This document shows positions 13,474-19,461 of a DNA stretch of 19,461 bases, piece after piece; the stretch's first letter is position 1, and each line of letters opens with the position of its first letter. The position numbers were made by a program, and so were the translations under genes. This DNA comes from Christensenella sp. UBA4247 (GTDB taxonomy: Bacteria > Bacillota > Clostridia > Christensenellales > CAG-1252), in contig DGWX01000023.1 of the NCBI GenBank assembly GCA_002395405.1, positions 1-19,461 of the forward strand, written 5' to 3'. The notes under the pieces were generated by a model. The model had not been told where the DNA came from. It made no database searches and saw only the letters and a list, made by a program, of their open reading frames with translations.

Positions 13474-14620
13474 ACCCCCAATATTCCAGTATCTTTCCGT
13501 ATGCGTCTCCGAGATTCGCTTTCGGAACGTCGGTAAGAGCAATTAAAGGAACGGTGTATTTCTTTTCGCCTACGGTCAACGTACATTCTCCGACAACGTC
13601 GCCTTTTTTTATCGGCGCACGAAGCGAATAGAACTCGGCGGAACAGTCGGGATCTTCTCCCTCCGCACTCGTTTTCGAAAGAACGGTCAAATCCTCTTTG
13701 ACGCCGCAAGGCAGTTCGGAAGTAGCGCCACGCTTCACGGGAGCGTAAAAAGCGATTTCGCCTTTTTTCAAGAGAACTTCCGTTTTATAATGCGAAAAAC
13801 CGTAACCCAAAAGGCGCTTACTTTCGGCAAATCTCGTTTTGGAATCTTCCACGCCGATCACGACGGATATTAGTTTCGTATCTCCGCGCGTAGCGCTGGC
13901 GGCAAGGCAAAATCTCGCTTCCTGCGTAAACCCGGTTTTTCCTCCGTCACATTCGGAATAAAAGCGAACGAATTTATTGGTATTCGTAAAAGTCGTGATC
14001 CTACCGTCCGGGTGGACGTAATCTTCCAGCCAAATTTTACTGTAATCGAAATACCTTTCGTGAGAAGTAAGCGCACGAAGCATCAAAGCAACGTCACGAG
14101 CTGTCGAGTGTCCGCCCTCTTTCGGAAGTCCGGTTGCGTTTACGAATACGGTGTTAACCATACCGAGTTCTTTCGCTTTTTCGTTCATTTTGGAAACGAA
14201 GCTTTCTTCGGAGCCGGAGATCCGTTCCGCAAGAGCTACGCAAGCGTCGTTTGCCGAAACGACGATAACGCCTTTGATCAAGTCTGTTACCGGATAAGCC
14301 AGTCCTCTTTCAAGAAACATTTGACTACCGCCCATACCCGCGGCGGCGTCGCTTATAACGACGGTTTCCTCCGGCGTCAAATTGCCCTTCTCGATTTCTT
14401 CGAAAGTTAAAAGCGCCGTCATGATCTTAACCATACTTGCGATGGGGAAAGGATCGTTTTCGCGCTGACCGTAAAGGGTTTCGCCCGTTCTTTTTTCCAT
14501 CAAATAAGCGGCGCGCGCTTTGACGGGAGAAAGCTCTTCCGCTTTTGCCGAGGGTTTCGGAGCAAAAAACGCAAAGGCGGTCAACACGGCAATCAGTGTT
14601 ATCCAAATCAATTTTTTCAT
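13472..14620 (-). CDS. dacF: D-alanyl-D-alanine carboxypeptidase, DacF type (S11)
   Basis: 382 aa. Signal peptide with hydrophobic core at about 4-20 and probable cleavage after SAKA (about 27). Active-site motifs: S62-M-V-K65, S122-A-N124 and K228-T-G230. A beta-rich PBP5-type C-terminal domain covers about 275-370, and the last residues (KILEYWG) are a short amphipathic end rather than a strong membrane anchor. It removes terminal D-Ala from peptidoglycan pentapeptides; DacF of Bacillus acts in the forespore and sets cortex cross-linking. GAGGTG lies 5 nt before the ATG. Neighbours spoIVB and spoIIM, and a forespore-like promoter at 14637-14665, support the sporulation role. Confidence 0.9.
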   Translation of the reverse strand: MKKLIWITLIAVLTAFAFFAPKPSAKAEELSPVKARAAYLMEKRTGETLYGQRENDPFPIASMVKIMTALLTFEEIEKGNLTPEETVVISDAAAGMGGSQMFLERGLAYPVTDLIKGVIVVSANDACVALAERISGSEESFVSKMNEKAKELGMVNTVFVNATGLPKEGGHSTARDVALMLRALTSHERYFDYSKIWLEDYVHPDGRITTFTNTNKFVRFYSECDGGKTGFTQEARFCLAASATRGDTKLISVVIGVEDSKTRFAESKRLLGYGFSHYKTEVLLKKGEIAFYAPVKRGATSELPCGVKEDLTVLSKTSAEGEDPDCSAEFYSLRAPIKKGDVVGECTLTVGEKKYTVPLIALTDVPKANLGDAYGKILEYWG

Positions 14621-14636
14621 ACAATCACCTCGGCGT

Positions 14637-14665
14637 TAGTATAAGAGGCAATGATGAAAATATAC
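14637..14665 (-). promoter_or_regulatory. Candidate forespore-type promoter of dacF
   Basis: Minus strand: GTATA (14665-14661), 17-bp spacer, TATACTA (14643-14637). This fits GHATR and six of seven bases of CATnnTA, the Bacillus sigma-F/sigma-G type, much better than the -35 of sigma-A. The predicted start is at the GAGGTG ribosome site. dacF of B. subtilis is transcribed in the forespore. Confidence 0.5.
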
Positions 14666-15277
14666 CTAAACGGCGATCGCGATCAAGTAGATCACGCCGC
14701 AACATATCAAAAACAAAAATAATAAAAGAGCAAAATAAATCATCAAAAAACGCAATAAATAAAGGAGAATTCGAAAAAGGTTCTTCGAATTCAGGCAAGC
14801 GCCGTAACAAATCTTCATTTCAAGAACCTTTACCAACGTCGAAAATATAATAAAGACACCGACGATAAAAAGAACCAAGTACAAAAGGAGCGAAAAACAT
14901 GCGGAAACCAAGGCGTCGATCAGAAAACAAAAAGTAACGGTTTGACCGATGAATTTGCCGTAAAAGAAAAGCGCGACGCAAGGATAACATTGCGGCAGAG
15001 GAAGAAAAAAACCGAGAGCGGCAACAATCAAATAAAAAGTAAATCGAAGAAAACAAGGTAAAATATAAGAAAAAGGCTTGAACGAAAGACGAAACAATGC
15101 CGCAAAAACCGAATACGGGGTTTCTTGTTCACCGATTTTACAGGCGACGACAACTCCGAGAATAACGCCGAGAATCGCAAAAATAACGGATATTACAAAA
15201 GATTTCAGGTTTTCTTTTATGTAATTCCCGAGATCTTGCTTGAGAAAAAAAGGCTTGCATGAAAAAGAAGGCGTCAT
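14666..15277 (-). CDS. spoIIM: Probable stage II sporulation protein M
   Basis: 203 aa with a cytoplasmic N-terminus (about 1-25) and about five hydrophobic segments, the size and layout of SpoIIM. The segment ENLKSFVISVIFAILGVILGVVVA resembles the first SpoIIM helix. SpoIIM joins SpoIID and SpoIIP in the mother-cell septal membrane to degrade peptidoglycan during engulfment. There is no catalytic motif, as expected for this scaffold. An in-frame TAG upstream makes 15277 the earliest ATG; there is no well-spaced Shine-Dalgarno, and a 15-bp palindrome sits across the start. Position between spoIVB and dacF supports the call. It could still be another small membrane protein. Confidence 0.68.
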   Translation of the reverse strand: MTPSFSCKPFFLKQDLGNYIKENLKSFVISVIFAILGVILGVVVACKIGEQETPYSVFAALFRLSFKPFSYILPCFLRFTFYLIVAALGFFLPLPQCYPCVALFFYGKFIGQTVTFCFLIDALVSACFSLLLYLVLFIVGVFIIFSTLVKVLEMKICYGACLNSKNLFRILLYLLRFLMIYFALLLFLFLICCGVIYLIAIAV

Positions 15278-15290
15278 AGAATCATTCTAT
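15276..15290. repeat. 15-bp palindrome across the spoIIM start codon
   Basis: ATAGAAT-C-ATTCTAT has perfect 7-base arms around one central base, and its left end contains part of the spoIIM ATG. It may be an operator or a small hairpin that affects initiation; its AT-richness makes chance possible. Confidence 0.45.
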
Positions 15291-15323
15291 TCGCCCTTCC
15301 TTTTTTTATGCATTCAATCGTCT

Positions 15324-16337
15324 TTATTCGCTATATTTCAGCATCCAATCGATAAACAATCCGTAACCGAGAGTTCCGTCGGATACGAGAACGTGAGTAA
15401 CCGCACCGACCAGTTTTCCGTTTTGAACGATCGGGCTGCCGCTCATACCCTGCAAAATGCCACCTGTCTCAGAAAGGAGTTCCGGATCGGTTACTTTGAT
15501 CAGCATACTTTTTTCTTTCGGAGCTTTTTGGTTTTGGATCTTAACGATGTCGATCTCGTACATTTTCGCCAAAGAGCCTTTGATCGTCGAATAAATATAC
15601 GCCTTTCCGGTTTTTACGTCTTTTTTCGAACCGAGCGGGATCGATTTCAGATCCCTTTTCAGCTTTTCATGCGCCCTGCCGAAAACCCCGTATTCATTGC
15701 AAATATCGATCGAACCGACAGGAGAAAGTCTATTCACGAATCGCCCGATCAGTTCGCCGGGACGCCCCGCCTCGGAACGGCGAAATCCGTTTATAGAGCA
15801 AGAATAAACGGAACCTTGATCGGTAAAGAACGGTTTTCCGGTATCCGCATCCACAATTCCGTGTCCAAGAGCGCCGAAGCGACCTTTTTGCGTCAGATAA
15901 GTCAACGTTCCGATGCCGTTTATCCCCGTTTTTACCGTTAAACCGAGTTTTTTAAGTCCGGTCAAACTATCGGTGACAGGAGCAAGCGAAGCCGTAAATT
16001 CCCGCTCGCCCCTTTTTACAGTCAAAGTAACGTCGCCGATCGAATCTTGCAGTAAAGACTGAAAACTTTGAACGCCGTTTACCGTTTCCCCGTTTACCTT
16101 GATGATAACGTCATCGGTCGATATTTCGCTGCCGCGAGCGGGACAAAACGCCCCCTCATCGGTGATCACATCAACCATACCCGTTACGATCAGTCCATTT
16201 TCCGCAAGTCCGATTCCGAGAGGAATACCGCCCAGGTAAACGCTTTCCGGTTCGGCGTAAGCAATAGACTCGGTAAAAGAAAAACATAAAAAGGCAATTA
16301 CAAGTAACGTTACGACCAGCCTGACTTTGTTCTTCAT
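15324..16337 (-). CDS. spoIVB: SpoIVB sporulation signalling protease (S55, PDZ)
   Basis: 337 aa. N-terminal signal/anchor helix at about 5-22. A PDZ domain covers about 33-115. The S55 protease domain follows, with FGALGHGI (H159) and QGMSGSPI (catalytic S301), then the conserved GKLVGAVTHVLV and GYGLFIDWML. In Bacillus the forespore secretes SpoIVB, which cleaves SpoIVFA to activate the SpoIVFB protease and release sigma-K. It is shorter than the B. subtilis protein (about 425 aa), mainly in the N-terminal region. AGGTGG lies just before the ATG. It follows recN as in most spore-formers, but spoIIM, not spo0A, comes next. Confidence 0.95.
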   Translation of the reverse strand: MKNKVRLVVTLLVIAFLCFSFTESIAYAEPESVYLGGIPLGIGLAENGLIVTGMVDVITDEGAFCPARGSEISTDDVIIKVNGETVNGVQSFQSLLQDSIGDVTLTVKRGEREFTASLAPVTDSLTGLKKLGLTVKTGINGIGTLTYLTQKGRFGALGHGIVDADTGKPFFTDQGSVYSCSINGFRRSEAGRPGELIGRFVNRLSPVGSIDICNEYGVFGRAHEKLKRDLKSIPLGSKKDVKTGKAYIYSTIKGSLAKMYEIDIVKIQNQKAPKEKSMLIKVTDPELLSETGGILQGMSGSPIVQNGKLVGAVTHVLVSDGTLGYGLFIDWMLKYSE

Positions 16338-16493
16338 TTTGCCACCTCGATACTATGATTTGTCGAACGATCGAAAATTATCGCGGAAAAAAGGAAAACA
16401 GTTTTGGAAAAAATTGTACAAAAATTAAGTCAAATTATTCTCATTTACGGATATTTTAATAATAATATTATAAAATAATGCTTAATTTATAAT
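16338..16493 (-). promoter_or_regulatory. AT-rich upstream region of spoIVB
   Basis: This 156-bp stretch has no plausible gene. On the minus strand a CATAGTA box (16357-16351) resembles a sigma-G -10 and sits 13 nt from the ATG, but no fitting -35 is present at 17-18 bp. TATAAT-like words around 16463-16480 lack -35 partners. A 7-bp match to the Spo0A box is listed separately. The spoIVB promoter must be here, but I cannot place it firmly. Confidence 0.4.
16361..16367 (+). promoter_or_regulatory. Possible Spo0A box upstream of spoIVB
   Basis: TGTCGAA is an exact match to the Bacillus 0A box (TGnCGAA). It lies 24-30 nt upstream of the spoIVB ATG, next to the CATAGTA word. A 7-bp site can occur by chance; an identical word also occurs inside the flavoprotein gene near 6917, so the evidence is modest. 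Confidence 0.3.
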
Positions 16494-16518
16494 AAAAAAA
16501 CGAGCAAACGCTCGTTTT
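16494..16518 (-). terminator. Intrinsic terminator of the nadK-argR-recN operon
   Basis: Perfect 9-bp stem AAAACGAGC (16497-16505) and GCTCGTTTT (16510-16518) with a 4-nt loop; on the minus strand it ends in a run of seven T (16500-16494). It lies 24 nt after the recN stop. Confidence 0.93.
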
Positions 16519-16541
16519 AAAAAGATAAGATCGAGGATCGG

Positions 16542-18224
16542 TCAAATCAATGACGCTTTCTTTTTGTTTGCAAGTTCCCTAAGCTCTTTCGCGTGCAAAG
16601 CGCCGTACGTTCCGACTCCGGCAGATAAACGCTCGATTTCGCGAAGAACGCCCTCTTCGGTCAAAGGATAAATCGAAGTATGCGTCTTGCCCCGTTCCGT
16701 TGTTTTTTCGATCAGAAAATGCCGATCACTGACGGCGGCAACCTGAGGCAAATGGGTAATAGTCAAAACTTGGCGCGAACGAGAGACGAGAACCAATTTT
16801 TCCGCAACGACTTCTCCGATCCGTCCGCTGATCCCTGCGTCCACTTCGTCAAATACGAGCGTACCGATCCCGTCTATCCTTGCGGTAATGACTTTCAGTG
16901 CGAGCATAAAACGAGACATTTCGCCTCCCGATATGATTTTCGCAAGAGAACGAAGCGGCTCCCCCGGATTCGGGGAGATCAAAAATTCGACGCGATCAAA
17001 ACCTTCGGGCGAAAGGAAATCTTCTCCGGATTCGAAAGAAACCTCAAAAATACTCCCCTTCATTCCAAGTTCAGATAGTTCTTTTTCGATTTCTTTCGAA
17101 AGTTTTTCCGCCGAACTATGACGAGCTTTCGAAAGCGTTTCGGAAGCGGAAATCAATTTTTCACGAAGCTGAATTTCTTTTCGATTTAATTCTTCCGCCA
17201 TCTCATCCGCACTCATCAAAAAAGAATATTCTTCGGAAAATTGTTTGTAAGAATTTAATACTTCTTCTACCGATCCACCGTATTTTCGCTTTAAAGAGCG
17301 AATTAAATCCACTCTTTTTTCGACGTAAGATGCCGTTGCTTCGTCAAAATCAAAGGATTCGGCATAGGAATTCAGCTCTTCGGTTATATCTTTGATCTCG
17401 GTATATGCTTGATCAAGCCGCTCGTAATGCTCTTCGAGTTTTTTATCGAATGACGTTACGGAGCGCAATGCGTTCATTGCGGAAGAGATCGCGGTTTGAA
17501 CGCTGAAAGCGTCGTCTCCGTCCAAAGATGCTGCCGATTGAGCGACTGCGGTTACGATTTTTTCCGAATTACGAAAGCGATCTCTTGCCGATAAAAGTTC
17601 TTCTTCTTCGCCGATTTTGAGCTCTGCCGCCGCGATTTCATCTATTTGATATTTTAAAATATCCATTTTTCTCGCTCGATCGGATTCGTTTCCGAGATCC
17701 GAAAGCCGGCGTTCGACTTCTTTATATTCTCGATACAAGCTCCCGACTTTATCTTTCAACGCTCCGATCGAATCTTCTCCGTATTGATCCAAAAGTTCTA
17801 TATGAGAGGAAACGGAAAGAAGCGACTGGTTCTCGTGTTGCCCCAAAATATCGACTAAAAGACGCGTTATTTCTTTCAGCATCGAAAGAGTCGCCGGGCG
17901 GCCGTTTAAGCGAATTTCGCTTTTATTTTCGGTCATAGAACGATAAATGATCAATAAATCTTCGTCGTCCATACCCATGTCCGTCATTTTTCGTTTTACG
18001 GCGGGAGAAGACGACAGATCGAAAACCGCTTCGACGGAAGCAAGGGTTTCCCCGTAGCGAATCAGAGTTTTATCCGCACGCGCGCCCAAACAAAAAGCGA
18101 GCGAATCGATAATGACGGATTTTCCCGCGCCCGTTTCGCCGCTCAATACATTTAGATTTTCACCGAATTCGAGAAAACAATCCTCGATCAATGCAATATT
18201 TTTGATCCGAAGACTTTGTAACAT
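16542..18224 (-). CDS. recN: DNA repair protein RecN (SMC-like ATPase)
   Basis: 560 aa, normal length. Walker A GETGAGKS at 29-36, Q-loop region LGQHENQ at 127-133, a central coiled coil (about 160-380), the signature ISGGEMSR at 431-438 and Walker B TLVFDE at 455-460 followed by VDAGISG. RecN gathers and tethers DNA ends at double-strand breaks. The gene starts 3 nt after argR, with little Shine-Dalgarno, so translation is probably coupled. All motifs are intact. The terminator at 16494-16518 separates it from spoIVB. Confidence 0.97.
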   Translation of the reverse strand: MLQSLRIKNIALIEDCFLEFGENLNVLSGETGAGKSVIIDSLAFCLGARADKTLIRYGETLASVEAVFDLSSSPAVKRKMTDMGMDDEDLLIIYRSMTENKSEIRLNGRPATLSMLKEITRLLVDILGQHENQSLLSVSSHIELLDQYGEDSIGALKDKVGSLYREYKEVERRLSDLGNESDRARKMDILKYQIDEIAAAELKIGEEEELLSARDRFRNSEKIVTAVAQSAASLDGDDAFSVQTAISSAMNALRSVTSFDKKLEEHYERLDQAYTEIKDITEELNSYAESFDFDEATASYVEKRVDLIRSLKRKYGGSVEEVLNSYKQFSEEYSFLMSADEMAEELNRKEIQLREKLISASETLSKARHSSAEKLSKEIEKELSELGMKGSIFEVSFESGEDFLSPEGFDRVEFLISPNPGEPLRSLAKIISGGEMSRFMLALKVITARIDGIGTLVFDEVDAGISGRIGEVVAEKLVLVSRSRQVLTITHLPQVAAVSDRHFLIEKTTERGKTHTSIYPLTEEGVLREIERLSAGVGTYGALHAKELRELANKKKASLI

Positions 18225-18227
18225 AAT

Positions 18228-18674
18228 TTACGCCATATAAGAACGGAATGTTTGCGCCACGGTTTCAGCCGCGTTCGGCTCGGTCGCGACAAAGATGCAA
18301 TCGTCTCCCGCAACGGAACCGAGAACCCCGCTCAAATTAAAGTTATCGATAATCGCGCAAACCGCATTCGCGCTTCCCGCCAATGTTTTAACGATAATGA
18401 GATTTTGACTGACCACAACGCTCATAACCGTTTGCTTAAACATCAGCGAAATCTTATTATCGCCGTCAACGCTTGAAGAATCGTCCTGCACGTAGCGAAA
18501 AACGCCCCCTTCTTTGATCTTCTTCAACCGAAGCTCGTTAATATCGCGAGAAACGGTTGCTTGCGTAACGCCGAAACCTTCCGCGTTCAGCAATTCGACC
18601 AATTGATCTTGCCTTCCGACCGTATGTTTTTTGATAAGTTCCAAAATACGAAGCCTACGATTATCACAAGACAT
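18228..18674 (-). CDS. argR: Arginine repressor ArgR/AhrC
   Basis: 148 aa. N-terminal winged helix with the recognition helix TQATVSRD (37-44), and a C-terminal oligomerisation and arginine-binding domain with VKTLAGSANAVCAIID and GSVAGDD (119-125), where the two aspartates contact arginine. The hexamer with arginine represses biosynthetic genes and, in Bacillus as AhrC, activates catabolic ones. GGAAGGA lies about 6 nt before the ATG. It sits between nadK and recN with 3-nt gaps on both sides, the common Bacillota order; no arginine gene lies in the window. Confidence 0.96.
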   Translation of the reverse strand: MSCDNRRLRILELIKKHTVGRQDQLVELLNAEGFGVTQATVSRDINELRLKKIKEGGVFRYVQDDSSSVDGDNKISLMFKQTVMSVVVSQNLIIVKTLAGSANAVCAIIDNFNLSGVLGSVAGDDCIFVATEPNAAETVAQTFRSYMA

Positions 18675-18677
18675 AGC

Positions 18678-19460
18678 CTATCCTTCCTTCGTCATTTTAT
18701 TTAACATCGTTTTGTAAAAACTGCGTTTTTCCGTTCGAATAAACGAAGCGCATTTGCCGTCCGTCGAAACGCGGAGCGATAAACCGTTTTCCGAGGAAGT
18801 AACGCTGACCCCGTCTATCACGACGATGCAATTCCCCACCGTTTTTGCCGTAACGTTAATTACCTCATCATCCGAAATGACGATCGGGCGCGAATGCAAT
18901 CCGTGAGGGCAAACGGGCGTTACGATATACGCCGGAACCTTGGGGCTGAGAACGGGACCGCCGGCAGAAAGCGAATACGCCGTCGAACCCGTCGGCGTGG
19001 CGACGATAACGCCGTCCGCGCGATAGCGATCCAAGGAATCCTCATCCGTCGCAACTTCGATATCCACCAAATTGATCGAATCGGCTCTCCCCAAAACGAC
19101 CTCGTTCAGAGCATAGTAGATCTCACCTTGGCAGTCTATACGCAAGAGTTTTCGCTTATCCAGCTCATATTCACCGCGAACAAGTTTGTCCACATACTCC
19201 GAAGCCGGGCGCTGCGCCTCGGCAAGAAAACCCATTTTACCGCAATTGATCCCGAGAACGGGAACGTTTACGACGCCTGTTCGAATAAATTTTAAGATCG
19301 TGCCGTCTCCACCGAAAACGACGGCGGCAGAAGTCCCAAAGGGAATCGATCCGTCGAAATAATAATATTCCAAATTCCGTTCTTCGAGTTCTCGAACGAA
19401 ATCCGCGGCGATCTCTCTCGCCTTTTTCTTTCCGTCATTTACGACAATACAAAATTTCAT
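18678..19460 (-). CDS. nadK: NAD kinase
   Basis: 260 aa. Diagnostic motifs: FGGDGT at 49-54 with catalytic D52, GINCGKMGFLAEA at 70-82, LNE (N119, E120) in the NAD-binding strand, and TPTGSTAYSLSAGGP at 155-169. It phosphorylates NAD to NADP using ATP or polyphosphate. The ATG at 19460 gives the expected N-terminus (KFCIVVNDGKKKA), but only one base of upstream sequence is present, so its ribosome site and any longer start cannot be judged. It is the first visible gene of nadK-argR-recN. Confidence 0.95.
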   Translation of the reverse strand: MKFCIVVNDGKKKAREIAADFVRELEERNLEYYYFDGSIPFGTSAAVVFGGDGTILKFIRTGVVNVPVLGINCGKMGFLAEAQRPASEYVDKLVRGEYELDKRKLLRIDCQGEIYYALNEVVLGRADSINLVDIEVATDEDSLDRYRADGVIVATPTGSTAYSLSAGGPVLSPKVPAYIVTPVCPHGLHSRPIVISDDEVINVTAKTVGNCIVVIDGVSVTSSENGLSLRVSTDGKCASFIRTEKRSFYKTMLNKMTKEG

Positions 19461-19461
19461 A

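Noticed and set aside
15240..15941. 233-aa plus-strand open frame opposite spoIVB and the start of spoIIM
   Set aside because: Antisense to well-conserved spoIVB coding sequence, no motif, no ribosome site; a product of codon bias on the other strand.
1..19461. CRISPR array, insertion sequence, prophage, toxin-antitoxin or defence genes
   Set aside because: None seen: no spaced direct repeats, no transposase, integrase or restriction motifs; nearly every base is covered by conserved core genes or short control regions.

Overview
The window looks like chromosomal core DNA of an endospore-forming member of the Bacillota, most likely Clostridia. Evidence for this: spoIVB, spoIIM-like, dacF and ytfJ/gerW sporulation genes; the order nadK-argR-recN-spoIVB; scpA-scpB behind a site-2 protease; and an IspH protein fused to ribosomal protein S1, an arrangement known from Clostridia. 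I see no phage, insertion sequence, CRISPR array or defence island. Genus-level placement is not possible by eye.

Layout, left to right. Only 1296-2914 reads on the plus strand; all other genes read leftward. (1) 1-62: the first 15 nt of a leftward tRNA gene, probably tRNA-Pro, with a consensus promoter. (2) 121-1146: a DEDDh exonuclease fused to an ASCH domain. (3) 1296-2914: a Pit-type phosphate transporter and its DUF47/PhoU-like partner. (4) A shared bidirectional terminator at 2938-2981. (5) 2995-6529: cmk-plsC-ispH/rpsA, tightly overlapped, with its own promoter. (6) 6573-8542: surE followed by a BaiN-type flavoprotein. (7) 8607-11079: DUF2953(ytfI-like)-ytfJ-dac, probably forespore genes, then rluB with its own housekeeping-type promoter. 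(8) 11158-13347: site-2 protease-scpA-scpB, with a promoter and a strong terminator. (9) 13472-16337: spoIVB-spoIIM-dacF. (10) 16542-19460: nadK-argR-recN, with a terminator.

How the genes work together. Envelope and isoprenoid precursors (CMP kinase, acyltransferase, IspH) share a transcript with translation (S1). A forespore and engulfment set is split between two clusters: SpoIVB signalling protease, SpoIIM septal peptidoglycan machinery and two D,D-carboxypeptidases. Chromosome maintenance genes (ScpAB, RecN) lie beside them. NAD kinase and ArgR supply cofactor and arginine control.

The most notable signals are these. 5' leaders are very short: every promoter I can recognise puts its predicted start 0-15 nt from the start codon, and pit, surE and the DUF2953 gene look leaderless. 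An internal Shine-Dalgarno and ATG sit exactly at the IspH/S1 junction. The exonuclease-ASCH fusion is unusual. The palindrome CGATCG is strongly over-represented (34 by hand count). There is no intergenic stretch above 300 bases; the longest, 16338-16541, holds the recN terminator and an AT-rich spoIVB upstream region.
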